Below, in pieces: positions 16,398 through 24,878 of a DNA stretch of 64,000 nucleotides (position 1 is its first letter; every line of letters begins with the position of its first letter). The DNA lies in contig NZ_JYLN01000007.1 in NCBI RefSeq assembly GCF_001439735.1, positions 248,001 to 312,000 on the forward strand. Direction: 5' to 3'. Both the position numbers and the translations under genes were made by a program. Under the pieces are notes generated by a model, which was given only the letters and a program-made list of their open reading frames with translations, was not told the DNA's origin and searched no databases. The DNA comes from Pseudomonas paralactis (lineage in GTDB: Bacteria > Pseudomonadota > Gammaproteobacteria > Pseudomonadales > Pseudomonadaceae).

Positions 16398-18923
16398 TTA
16401 GTTGACCGGGGCGTTTTCGCTTTGGCTGCTGCGACGCTTGGCGGTCGGCTCCAGCGCCTGCTTGCGCTGCTGCAACGCCTCCAGCAAACCAAAGTCCTGG
16501 GGGAAGTCATCCACCTGGATACCGTGATCGGCGTATTCCACATAGCGCCCCAGCAAGGCGTCCTCGTCGTCGCTGATCAAGTCCAGCGCCCGCGCCTTGA
16601 CGCGCCAATCGGTGAAGGCCGTCGCAGAAATCGGCAGCGGGCCAAGCAAACCTTGCTTGATGGCGGGTTTGAGCCGAGCCTCGATCGACTCCACTTGGGG
16701 CAGTAAACGAAAGCCCAGTTCGCCATAGGCCAGCTTGTCGATTTCCGGGCGCGGGATGTAAGAGTTGGCCAGCAAGCGATCGCGGGTCTCCCCAGGGGTT
16801 TGCACCACATCGGCCACCTGCGCCAACAGTCGATCCGACGGTTTGTGCAAGGGAATGCCAAACGGAAAACTCAAGGCGCGCACCACCGCAGCCGCCGGTT
16901 TCGAGGGGTAGTTGTCGAGCACTTCGGCCAGGGCTTCATGGGCGCGTAACAGGGCGTCCTGTGCAGCCCAATGCACCAGTGGCAAGTCCGCCTGGGGCCG
17001 GCCGTCGTCCTCGAAACGCTTGAGCACGCAGGACAAAATGTACAGCTGCGACAGAATATCCCCCAAACGCCCGGTGATACTTTCCTTGCGCTTGAGAGCA
17101 CCACCGAGCACGCCCATGGAAACGTCGGAGATCAACGCCAACACTACCGACAGCCGATTGGCCTGACGGTAGTAGGACGCCAGCGCCGGGTCGGTCTTGG
17201 CCGGCGCGGCAATCAGGCGCCCACCGGTCAGGGAATGCACTGCTGCACGAACGGTGTTGGCCAGTACAAAACTCACATGGCCGAACATCGCGCTGTCGAA
17301 GTCTTCCAGCGCCTTGCGCCGATCGGGGTTGCGCGCCGCTTCCATTTCGCGGAACACATAAGGATGGCAACGAATCAGGCCCTGACCAAAGATGATCAGG
17401 CAGCGGGTCATGATGTTTGCGCCTTCCACCGTAATGGCGATAGGGCTTTGCTGGTAGGCGCGGGCGAGGAAGTTGTTGGGCCCCATGCAGATGCCCTTGC
17501 CGGCGACGATGTCCATGCCGTCGTTGACGATGATCCGTGCGCGCTCGGTGACGTGGTATTTGGCAATCGCTGAAATCACCGACGGTTTCTCGCCGGCATC
17601 CAGGGATGCCACCGAAACCTTGCGCACCGCATCGCAGGCATACAGATGCCCGGCCATGCGCGCCAACGGCGCCTGCACCCCTTCGAACTTGCCGATTGGC
17701 AGGCCGAACTGCTTGCGCATAGCTGCGTAGGCCGTGGTGCCGCGCACGGCGACCTTGCCCAGCCCGACATTGGCCGATGGCAAAGAGATCGCCCGTCCCG
17801 CGGCCAGGCATTCCATCAACATACGCCAGCCGTTGCCGATTTGTTCACGGCCTCCAATCACCCACTCCAACGGAATGAATACATCCTTGCCGGTGGTAGG
17901 CCCGTTCTGGAACACCGCATTCAGCGGCCAGTGACGACGACCGCTGTTCACCCCGGGATGGGAGGTCGGAATCAACGCACAGGTAATGCCCAGGGAGCCG
18001 GCAGCGCCGAGCAGCCCGTCCGGGTCTTCGGCGCGGAACGCCAGGCCCAGTACCGTGGCAATCGGGCCCAGGGTGATGTAACGCTTGTCCCAGGTCACTT
18101 TGAAACCCAGCACTTCTTCACCTTCGTGCAACCCCTTGCAGACGATGCCCAGGTCCGGGATCGCGCCTGCATCGGAGCCGGCATACGGGCTGGTCAGGGC
18201 AAAACACGGGATGTCTTCGCCACGCGCCAGGCGCGGCAGGTAGTAATTGCGTTGGGCGTCGGTGCCGTAATGCAGCAGCAATTCGGCCGGGCCCAGGGAG
18301 TTGGGGACCATCACCGAAATCGCCGCCGCCGAGCAGCGGGTCGACAGCTTCATCACCACCTGGGAGTGGGCGTAATGGGAGAAGCCTTTGCCCCCGTACT
18401 GCTTGGGAATGATCATGCCGAGGAAGCCAGCGTCTTTGGTGTACTGCCAGCCTTCAGGGGACATGTCTTGCCAGACCTGGGTAGTTTCCCAATCGTTGGC
18501 AATGTCGCACAGGGTTTCGACTTCATTGTCGAGAAAGGCCTGCTCCTCTGCACTCAAGCTGGCCGGCGCGGCTTGCAGCAGGCGCTGCCAGTTGGGCTTG
18601 CCGCTGAACAACTCGGCATCCCACCACACGGTTCCGGACTCGATGGCCGCACGCTCTGTGTCGGACATCGCCGGCATGATTGTACGAAACAGGCCCAGGG
18701 CCTTGCTGGTCAACAGCGTACGGCGCAGGGGTTTGATCGCCAGTACCAAGGCCGGCCCCACCACCAGTACTGCCGCGACGGCAGTGCCCAGGCCTGCCAC
18801 GATGCTGAACAGGTAACCCGCTGCCAGCCAAACCAGGCCAGCGCCCAGCCACAGCGTGGCGGCGGCTTGTCGATACGCCAGGGCAATCGCTGCTGCGAAA
18901 CCCACCAATAACCAGATAAGCAT
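16398..18923 (-). CDS. fadE: Acyl-CoA dehydrogenase, FadE type
   Basis: The protein is 841 aa from ATG 18923 (AGAGG upstream; the open frame extends 25 codons further without a ribosome site). It introduces the first double bond of beta-oxidation using FAD. Two hydrophobic segments at residues 2-18 and about 26-65 anchor it to the inner membrane, as in enterobacterial FadE (about 815 aa). The acyl-CoA dehydrogenase core spans about residues 140-520, with 'ALTSPYAGSDAGAIPD' and 'VEGANIMTRCLIIFGQG', followed by the FadE-specific C-terminal domain. The promoter region carries a TTCAA-N8-TTGAA dyad also present before alkB. fabG lies 157 bp downstream beyond a REPIN. Confidence 0.92.
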   Translation of the reverse strand: MLIWLLVGFAAAIALAYRQAAATLWLGAGLVWLAAGYLFSIVAGLGTAVAAVLVVGPALVLAIKPLRRTLLTSKALGLFRTIMPAMSDTERAAIESGTVWWDAELFSGKPNWQRLLQAAPASLSAEEQAFLDNEVETLCDIANDWETTQVWQDMSPEGWQYTKDAGFLGMIIPKQYGGKGFSHYAHSQVVMKLSTRCSAAAISVMVPNSLGPAELLLHYGTDAQRNYYLPRLARGEDIPCFALTSPYAGSDAGAIPDLGIVCKGLHEGEEVLGFKVTWDKRYITLGPIATVLGLAFRAEDPDGLLGAAGSLGITCALIPTSHPGVNSGRRHWPLNAVFQNGPTTGKDVFIPLEWVIGGREQIGNGWRMLMECLAAGRAISLPSANVGLGKVAVRGTTAYAAMRKQFGLPIGKFEGVQAPLARMAGHLYACDAVRKVSVASLDAGEKPSVISAIAKYHVTERARIIVNDGMDIVAGKGICMGPNNFLARAYQQSPIAITVEGANIMTRCLIIFGQGLIRCHPYVFREMEAARNPDRRKALEDFDSAMFGHVSFVLANTVRAAVHSLTGGRLIAAPAKTDPALASYYRQANRLSVVLALISDVSMGVLGGALKRKESITGRLGDILSQLYILSCVLKRFEDDGRPQADLPLVHWAAQDALLRAHEALAEVLDNYPSKPAAAVVRALSFPFGIPLHKPSDRLLAQVADVVQTPGETRDRLLANSYIPRPEIDKLAYGELGFRLLPQVESIEARLKPAIKQGLLGPLPISATAFTDWRVKARALDLISDDEDALLGRYVEYADHGIQVDDFPQDFGLLEALQQRKQALEPTAKRRSSQSENAPVN

Positions 18924-19018
18924 AGGGATACCTCTACTTGATTCGGGGTGTGGCCAGAGCACGGGCAAGTCGAACTGCACGACGGCGTAAAGCCACACTA
19001 CAAACCTGAAAGACTAAA

Positions 19019-19036
19019 TTCAAATTATGTTTTGAA
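19019..19036. promoter_or_regulatory. candidate operator TTCAA-N8-TTGAA upstream of fadE
   Basis: TTCAA-ATTATGTT-TTGAA is a perfect dyad inside an AT-rich island, centred about 105 bases before the fadE start. It shares the half-sites, the 8-base spacing and the ATTA beginning of the spacer with the site upstream of alkB. That suggests one regulator for both; its identity is unknown. Confidence 0.5.
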
Positions 19037-19123
19037 ATTTTTATTTAATCATGGAGCAAAAAAACGGCTGACCGAATCAGCCTGTTAAAGGAATGCCGAG
19101 AAAAATTACAGCCCTGGGGGACA

Positions 19124-19144
19124 GCAGCAAGATGAGCTTGCTGC
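19124..19144 (-). terminator. stem-loop after the fadL-type gene
   Basis: An 8-bp perfect stem GCAGCAAG/CTTGCTGC with a 5-base loop is located 28-48 bases past the porin stop codon on the minus strand. A short T-rich stretch follows about 20 bases further. It plausibly ends the alkB-praA-praB-fadL transcript before the fadE promoter. Confidence 0.5.
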
Positions 19145-19171
19145 CCTCCTCCGTCCGCTGTGCATGTAGCG

Positions 19172-20620
19172 CTAGAACGCGTAGGTCGCCGACAAACTCA
19201 CCACATCCCCGGAAGACTCGGCCTTGCCATCCAGGCTCGCACCCCCCAGGCGATCAACGTTCTTGGTCTTGAGGTTGACCTTCTGCACGAACTGGTGGGA
19301 ATAGGCCACGTCCAGGCTCAGCCCCTTGACGGCTTTAACGTCGTAACCCGCCCCCAGGGAGAGAAACGTACGGTCGCCGTCCGGGATCCGTGGATCGCGG
19401 GTGGAGTTGCGTGTCGGTGTCTGGTCAATGGCAACGCCTGCACGCAAGGTCAGCTCATCGGTCGCACGGTAATCACCGCCGAGGGAGTACATCCAGGTGT
19501 TCTTGTAGTTGTAGGGAATGGAGACAATGCGCATGTCGCCGGAGTCGAGCGTCAGGTCCTTGAACGATGACCATTCGGTCCATGTCACGCTCGCCCCCAG
19601 GGTCAAGCGATCATTGAACTGATGCACCCAGTCCAGGCCGGCTGTGGCGGGAATATCCAGCTGGACACTGGCATGGGCGCCGTCCGGGGCCAGATTGAGG
19701 CCAGGATAGGCTGTGTTGACCAGCGTACCGTTGCCACCGAATGGGCTGGGTTGGGTCATGAGGTTGTAGGAAAACTGATCGGCATACAGGTTGTATTTAC
19801 CGGTCATCTTGTTTTTGATCTTGGCGTGGTAATTCAAGCCCAAGGTGTCGTGTTCAGTGGGCTTCCACACGACGCCGGCAAACCAGCCAGTCGAGATATT
19901 GTCGACTTTGACGCGCATCAACGCGTGCCCCACATCGGAGGGGAAATTGATGCCGCCCAGCTCGGAATCAGACACCGCCGCCGCAGACAACAGGTCGACG
20001 TTCTGGCTGACGAAACCCTTGCTGTGCTGCACAATCATGCCGCCACCGATAGAGAACTGGTCGTTGACTTTGAACGACAAGGAGCCCGTCAACCCGACGG
20101 TTTCGATTTTGGTATCGACGGCAAAATCGCGCACTTTGGAATCTTCATCCCAGGTGGAGCGCATACCCTGGGGTACAACCTGGCTCAAACCGAAGGCGAA
20201 CCGGTCGCCAAGCGGCATCACCATGAAGCCAGTCGGCAGCCAGGCGGTGAAGCCACCCTGGCCACCGTCGTTGTTATTGACAGTGGTCGCTGCGCCGTCG
20301 GGAAAACCATTCTCGTCCAACGGCGTACTGGAAATCGGGTTGCCGGCATAATCAGAGGCATTACCCTTGTACTTGATCTTGATACGCGCATAGTCGACCG
20401 TGAACTGCGCGACGTTATGTTCGACAAACGCCATGGCGGCCGGGTTGTTATAGGCCGAGCTAGGGTCGTTCTTGAATAACGAACCACCGGCAAAGGCCCG
20501 ACCCCAACCTGGCGCACCGTAGGTAGGGGTAGAAAAACCGCCGGCCTGCACAGGCGCGGTGACTATCGCACCTCCTATCAGTGCCAGCCCCAGCAACACC
20601 TGTTGTTTCTTATTATTCAT
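19172..20620 (-). CDS. FadL/TodX-family outer-membrane hydrophobe channel
   Basis: The protein is 482 aa from ATG 20620, which has AAGGAG 8 bases upstream (the open frame extends 21 codons further). The signal peptide runs to 'APVQAGG'. The mature N-terminus (hatch) is followed by alternating beta strands of an OMPP1/FadL/TodX barrel and ends with an aromatic residue ('SATYAF'), typical of outer-membrane proteins. It should move fatty acids, alkanes or other hydrophobic compounds across the outer membrane. It lies downstream of praB, praA and alkB on the same strand, so alkane uptake is the natural reading. Members also import aromatics, so the substrate is not proven. Confidence 0.88.
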   Translation of the reverse strand: MNNKKQQVLLGLALIGGAIVTAPVQAGGFSTPTYGAPGWGRAFAGGSLFKNDPSSAYNNPAAMAFVEHNVAQFTVDYARIKIKYKGNASDYAGNPISSTPLDENGFPDGAATTVNNNDGGQGGFTAWLPTGFMVMPLGDRFAFGLSQVVPQGMRSTWDEDSKVRDFAVDTKIETVGLTGSLSFKVNDQFSIGGGMIVQHSKGFVSQNVDLLSAAAVSDSELGGINFPSDVGHALMRVKVDNISTGWFAGVVWKPTEHDTLGLNYHAKIKNKMTGKYNLYADQFSYNLMTQPSPFGGNGTLVNTAYPGLNLAPDGAHASVQLDIPATAGLDWVHQFNDRLTLGASVTWTEWSSFKDLTLDSGDMRIVSIPYNYKNTWMYSLGGDYRATDELTLRAGVAIDQTPTRNSTRDPRIPDGDRTFLSLGAGYDVKAVKGLSLDVAYSHQFVQKVNLKTKNVDRLGGASLDGKAESSGDVVSLSATYAF

Positions 20621-20752
20621 GCCCCACTCCTTATTATTATCTCTCTGAGCCGGCTTTGCCGGTTTGTCTTGCTGCCAGGCCATTGGTGAACTGGCGCCTG
20701 GTTCAGGCGCCAGTCCTTGAGCAGGTGATCAACCCCGCACTTCAACCCGCCA

Positions 20753-21247
20753 TCAAGGCACGATGGTGAATGTAGGGCTTGGGGTGACGCTCAAGCTCAC
20801 GACGGTGCAGTTACCGCTGAGGGTTTGGTTGGTCGCCGTCAATACACCGCCGCTGTAGCCCACCGCAATGGTCGAAGGGCCACAGTTGGAGGCCGGATAC
20901 AGAACCGAAGCGGCGATGTTGTAGCCGACGTTGGTGACCGACCCAGCGGCCGGGCCGGTTGCGCTCAATACCCATGGCAAGCCGCTGATCTTTGGCAAGG
21001 CGCACAGGCCGCCGCCAGTCACAGACACGCCGGTAATTTGCGCTACGCCGCTAGCATTGACGTTCCCGGTAAAGGTCGCGCCGCAGTTAACGGTGGCCTG
21101 GAACGAAGATGGCGACTTCACTGAAATGGTGCCTGGTGCGGTGAAGCTCGAGTTCACTGGACTGATGCTATAGGCATTGGCCATGGATGCAGCACCCATG
21201 CAAACAGCCAAGGCAGAGAGCGACACGAGAGTTTTCAAGCTTTTCAT
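20753..21247 (-). CDS. praB: PraB-type secreted alkane-oxidation activator
   Basis: The protein is 164 aa. A signal peptide (cleavage near 'SMANA-YS') precedes a small beta-rich domain with four cysteines ('VNCGAT', 'GLCALP', 'SNCGPST', 'SGNCTVV') and low charge. The 'ISPVNSSFTAPGTISVKSPSSF' style start and the GPST motif match my memory of PraB of P. aeruginosa, a secreted protein reported to stimulate growth on hexadecane. Here it lies between a paralog and a FadL-type porin, downstream of alkB, which supports that role. It is probably extracellular or outer-membrane associated. The molecular mechanism is unknown. Confidence 0.75.
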   Translation of the reverse strand: MKSLKTLVSLSALAVCMGAASMANAYSISPVNSSFTAPGTISVKSPSSFQATVNCGATFTGNVNASGVAQITGVSVTGGGLCALPKISGLPWVLSATGPAAGSVTNVGYNIAASVLYPASNCGPSTIAVGYSGGVLTATNQTLSGNCTVVSLSVTPSPTFTIVP

Positions 21248-21381
21248 TGTTTTTCCTCACATGTTATGGCGATTCATTTCGCCAGGGGTAATGGCCATGA
21301 TCGAGAGGTCACGGTGAAACTGCAGAACTTCCCTTTCCAGCCAAATTTCAATGCATTTACCGCTGCAACAGTTGGAACGGT

Positions 21382-21876
21382 TTATTCGACCACTTTGAAG
21401 TTGGGCGGCATCTTGATCGACACCGTATTGATCTTGCAGTCCTCGCCAATGGCAACATTGGCCGCTTCCAACTTGCCGGTGGCGTTATCCCATGTACCGT
21501 CTGCGGTTGAGGGGCCGCACTTGCCGCCCAGGCCGAAGGCATGCACATCGACGCTGATCTTCGACATCGAGCCGCTCTTTGTATCTTTGGCGACCAGCAC
21601 CCAGGGCAAGTTGATCGCTTCGACGCGACTGCATTTGAGGCCACCGTCGAATTCAACTTTATCGACGTTCACCGACGCGCCATCGGCCGCGACCTTGCCG
21701 GCCACCTTGATGGTGCAGTCGGCACTGATCAGCTTGCCTTTGGAAAAGCTGATGGGCCCTTGGGCAGTGAAGGCACTGCCGGCAGGTTCAATACGGGCAG
21801 CCTGGGCCTGGTGATAGACAATCAGGCCCATCGCGGCCAGCAGGATGTGGGCGGTGAACTTGGCAGAACTTTGCAT
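21382..21876 (-). CDS. PraA/PraB-like secreted protein, paralog of the next gene
   Basis: The protein is 164 aa with an N-terminal signal peptide (to 'HQAQA-AR') and AAGGA upstream of the start. It shares with the following PraB-type protein the pattern I-x-P-x-x-S-x-F-T-A-x-G-x-I-S, an 'LPWVL' strand, a C-G-P-S-T motif and four equivalently spaced cysteines. The two are therefore tandem paralogs of the same length. It is likely co-transcribed with alkB (126 bp upstream) and praB. Its probable role is surface interaction with hydrocarbons or assistance of alkane oxidation, inferred from context. Confidence 0.7.
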   Translation of the reverse strand: MQSSAKFTAHILLAAMGLIVYHQAQAARIEPAGSAFTAQGPISFSKGKLISADCTIKVAGKVAADGASVNVDKVEFDGGLKCSRVEAINLPWVLVAKDTKSGSMSKISVDVHAFGLGGKCGPSTADGTWDNATGKLEAANVAIGEDCKINTVSIKMPPNFKVVE

Positions 21877-22001
21877 GGTGTACGTCCTTCCCTTGAAATT
21901 ATTTTTGTAGGGTCAAACCACGTTCTTGCACCTGATAGTTCGGGCGATAAGAAACTGCGCGATACACAGATCCCGAATACGCCCGTACTGCTTACTTCAT
22001 C

Positions 22002-23282
22002 TCAAAACGGCTTGGCGCTGTTGCTGTACTTCTCCAGATACTTCAAACGCTGTGACGGTTGAAGATTGGTCAGCGTGATATCCCCGGCATAATGATTGAG
22101 CACCCGATGGTCCATACGGCGTCGCCACAAGTAAGGCACGTAAGCCCAGACAATCATGCTCGCGTAACCATATGGAAGTTGCGGTGACTCATCGAAGTGG
22201 CGCAATGACTGATAACTGCGCGTAGGGTTGGCATGGTGATCGGAATGCCGCTGAAGTTGGAACAGGAAGATATTGGTAACAATGCGGTTACTGTTCCATG
22301 AATGGCGCGGCGAGCAGCGTTCGTAACGGCCATTGGGCAACTTCTGACGCTTGAGGCCGTAATGCTCGACATAGTTCACCACTTCCAGCAACGAGAACCC
22401 GTAGATGCCCTGGATGATCAGGAATGGAATCACCGCTGCGCCCAACCAGGCAATCATCGCGCCCCACAACACCACGCTGTACATCCAGGCGCTGAGCACG
22501 GCGTTCTTCCAGTGCAAGGCCGGCAAACCGAGTTTGCGCAGGCGTTCGCGCTCCAGGTTCCAGGCCGACACGGCACTGAACCACACCGAACGCGGCAGGA
22601 ATGCCCAGAAACTCTCCCCCAGCCGCGAGCTGGCAGGATCTTCCGGAGTGGCGACCCGTACGTGATGGCCGCGATTATGTTCGGTATAGAAGTGCCCGTA
22701 GAACGTCGGCGCCAGGGTGACCTTGGCCAGGAACACCTCAAGAGGCTTGGGTTTGTGCCCCAACTCATGGGCGGTGTTAATCGCGATGCCGGTGGCGGCG
22801 CCGGTGGACATTGCCATGCCCAGGTAAGTGAACACGCTGATGGGACCATGCAGTTCAGTGCGTGCGGTGACGAACGCAGCAGCTTTGGCCAGCCAGCTCG
22901 ACGGTTCAAGCGTCGCCGTAGCGTTCAGCAGGCCGCCACTGATGATCCAGTCGATGCCGCCAGCGGCCAGCCAGCCGGTGATGATCACTGAAGAAATCAC
23001 AAACAGCACGCCGGTGTAGACGATCCAGCGATAGTAGCGTTGGGATTCGAGGTTGCTGACCGCAGATTCGGGCGGGTTGCTGACGTCTTCGCCGAGCAGG
23101 CCGTCGATCAGCGGGATCAGGCCGAAGATCACCAGCACGCCCACCCACCACAATTGCTGCACGCCGGTGCCGATTGCCAGGGCGCCGGAGAGCAAGGGGG
23201 TTGCCAGTGGCATGATGCCGAGCCACCACAGGTGGCGTTTGCCGTCGGTCCAGACGTGCGGGGCGGCCAGGGTCTGATTCAT
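22002..23282 (-). CDS. alkB: Alkane 1-monooxygenase AlkB
   Basis: The protein is 426 aa from ATG 23282 (ACGGAGG 8 bases upstream). It is an integral-membrane di-iron hydroxylase converting alkanes to 1-alkanols with rubredoxin as electron donor. The four His clusters are all present: HELGH (172-176), EHNRGHH (201-207), the AlkB signature NYVEHYG (303-309) and LQRHSDHH (343-350). Several TM helices lie before and between them. No rubredoxin or rubredoxin reductase is in the window, so they must come from elsewhere. The upstream AT-rich region carries the shared TTCAA-N8-TTGAA dyad. Confidence 0.95.
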   Translation of the reverse strand: MNQTLAAPHVWTDGKRHLWWLGIMPLATPLLSGALAIGTGVQQLWWVGVLVIFGLIPLIDGLLGEDVSNPPESAVSNLESQRYYRWIVYTGVLFVISSVIITGWLAAGGIDWIISGGLLNATATLEPSSWLAKAAAFVTARTELHGPISVFTYLGMAMSTGAATGIAINTAHELGHKPKPLEVFLAKVTLAPTFYGHFYTEHNRGHHVRVATPEDPASSRLGESFWAFLPRSVWFSAVSAWNLERERLRKLGLPALHWKNAVLSAWMYSVVLWGAMIAWLGAAVIPFLIIQGIYGFSLLEVVNYVEHYGLKRQKLPNGRYERCSPRHSWNSNRIVTNIFLFQLQRHSDHHANPTRSYQSLRHFDESPQLPYGYASMIVWAYVPYLWRRRMDHRVLNHYAGDITLTNLQPSQRLKYLEKYSNSAKPF

Positions 23283-23408
23283 GGCAGCCTCCGTACACAG
23301 TCGGTGTGTAGTGGAGCAGCAAACAGGGTTACGGAACACTGACTGCCCCGAGAAATCAACCATGCGATAAAAGGCGTTTTTTTCATTATTTTATTCGCTC
23401 TTAGGCAT

Positions 23409-23438
23409 TTCAAAAATAATTTCAAATTACACATTGAA
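23409..23438. promoter_or_regulatory. candidate operator upstream of alkB
   Basis: TTCAA-ATTACACA-TTGAA lies at 23421-23438, with an additional TTCAA half-site at 23409-23413. The dyad is centred about 148 bases before the alkB start in the 307-base gap 23283-23589, where no gene is seen. The same dyad precedes fadE. The 15-mer CAAAAATAATTTCAA here also occurs, on the minus strand, just upstream of the praA-like gene. Confidence 0.5.
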
Positions 23439-23589
23439 ATAATTTTTTTAAATAAATAGCGCGGAATCGTTAGGTCGTCAACTAGTTTCTCCAGCCCTTT
23501 TCACCGTGACCGAGCAGTCTCTTTTCAGCCGTTTGGTCAGGTGTCCAGAACCGGCATCAACGCCTTTGAACCGCGAATCGGCTGCCCCC

Positions 23590-24588
23590 CTATCGACTCG
23601 CGAAGGCCTTGGGTGGGTGCAGTAATCTGATGTCTGCCCCGGGCCGAACGCGCTTGGAGACCTGCATCACCAGCGCCGCCACGCGCTCTGTTGCGGTGAT
23701 CGGCAACATATGCCCGCGGCCTTCGACCACTTGCATTTTCAGCCCTGGCACCTTGCTCGCCAGGGCCTGGCCATGTTTCTGAAAGTCGAGCACCTTGTCG
23801 TGGGCGCCATAGATCAGCCCGATGGGCAAGGTCAGCTGTGAGTAACGCCTGACCATGTCGGGCAGGTGCTCGTTAACCTGGTTGATCTCGGTGGACGCTG
23901 CATAGAAATTGCTTGGCCGCATGCCCAGCAGCCCGCCGCCGCGGGTGGCGAAGTCCGGCGGTGCGGCATCGGGGGCGAAGACGCCTTTGACCACCGCGTT
24001 TTTGCTCAGCAGGCCGACAGGCATCGTCAGGGTGTGGGCCATCCAGCGCCGCAGCCAGGCGGGGCGCACCGCCAACGACAGGAACACCAGCGGCAACATG
24101 CGTTGCGGATGGGTCAAGGGTGCCACCAGCACTAATCCGGACACTGCATGGGGATGGTCAAGCGCCAGCGCCAAAGCAATCGCGCCACCCAGGGAATGCC
24201 CCAGCACCAACGGCTTATCCAGGTCGAGCGTGTTGATAAAAGCCGCGATTTGCCGGGCCTGGGCCGGCAGGTCTGCTGCAGTGCCGCTGCGTCGACTGGA
24301 ATAGCCAGACCCCGGCCGATCGACGGTGATCACGCGAAAATGCTCACGCAACTGGCCGGACAAGGCATACGTGAGGTTACGACTGCTGCCCATCAGCCCA
24401 TGGATCATCACCAGCGGCGGGCCTTTGCCCTCTTCGACATAATGAAAGCGCTCACCATCCACCTCGACGAAACGCCCGTCGATCGGAACGCACGCTTCAA
24501 TGCGCCGCGTCATCCAGGCACTCAAGCCCCATAACACCGCGCTGGCGACCGCCAGCACTCCCGCAGCGACAACCCATTCAACAGACAT
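23590..24588 (-). CDS. Alpha/beta hydrolase (lipase/esterase type), membrane anchored
   Basis: The protein is 332 aa from ATG 24588 (GAGGACCGA upstream; the open frame extends 41 codons further without support). One N-terminal hydrophobic segment (about residues 3-25) suggests an inner-membrane or exported anchor. It has the oxyanion region 'MIHGLMGSSRN', the nucleophile elbow G-H-S-L-G-G, an acid in 'YGAHDKV' and a His in 'GRGHMLP'. It lies upstream of alkB on the same strand and divergent from the BVMO operon. A likely job is cleavage of esters made by the monooxygenase, or of acylglycerols (inference). Confidence 0.82.
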   Translation of the reverse strand: MSVEWVVAAGVLAVASAVLWGLSAWMTRRIEACVPIDGRFVEVDGERFHYVEEGKGPPLVMIHGLMGSSRNLTYALSGQLREHFRVITVDRPGSGYSSRRSGTAADLPAQARQIAAFINTLDLDKPLVLGHSLGGAIALALALDHPHAVSGLVLVAPLTHPQRMLPLVFLSLAVRPAWLRRWMAHTLTMPVGLLSKNAVVKGVFAPDAAPPDFATRGGGLLGMRPSNFYAASTEINQVNEHLPDMVRRYSQLTLPIGLIYGAHDKVLDFQKHGQALASKVPGLKMQVVEGRGHMLPITATERVAALVMQVSKRVRPGADIRLLHPPKAFASR

Positions 24589-24878
24589 AGCTCGGTCCTC
24601 TGCTTCCCTGCTGCTGGCGACCCGACCGGAATTGATCAGGGCCTCAGCCATCGTCCACACCCTGGACCTGGACTTCATGCATAGAACGCTCGTCCGTCGG
24701 ACAAATCGCAAATGCGCAACAGGGTCCTAGCGTAGGCGAAATTTTCAGGTAGATTATTTAAAATCTTTTTTAAAATAATTAATTCAATTTTCCTTTGCAA
24801 TGGTGTTCTATCTAAAAGACAAAACAAAAAAAGGAGCACATCCGATGCCCACCCGCTTTCTATCTATGAGGCACGCCC
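24589..24878. promoter_or_regulatory. divergent promoter region, hydrolase / BVMO operon
   Basis: These 290 bases sit between two divergent starts. An AT-rich imperfect palindrome at 24753-24779 pairs ATTATTT-AAAA with TTTTAAAATAAT. A partial match to the alkB/fadE dyad (ATTCAA then TTGCAAT) is at about 24782-24801. These may be operators or simply AT-rich promoter DNA. Confidence 0.35.

Noticed and set aside
17646..18911. Long open frame on the plus strand opposite fadE
   Set aside because: It lies wholly antisense to a well-supported gene, has no recognisable domain and a shadow-like residue composition.
24753..24779. AT-rich palindrome as a strong operator call before the BVMO gene
   Set aside because: The pairing needs a one-base bulge and consists only of A and T, so chance in AT-rich promoter DNA cannot be excluded; kept only as a low-confidence note.
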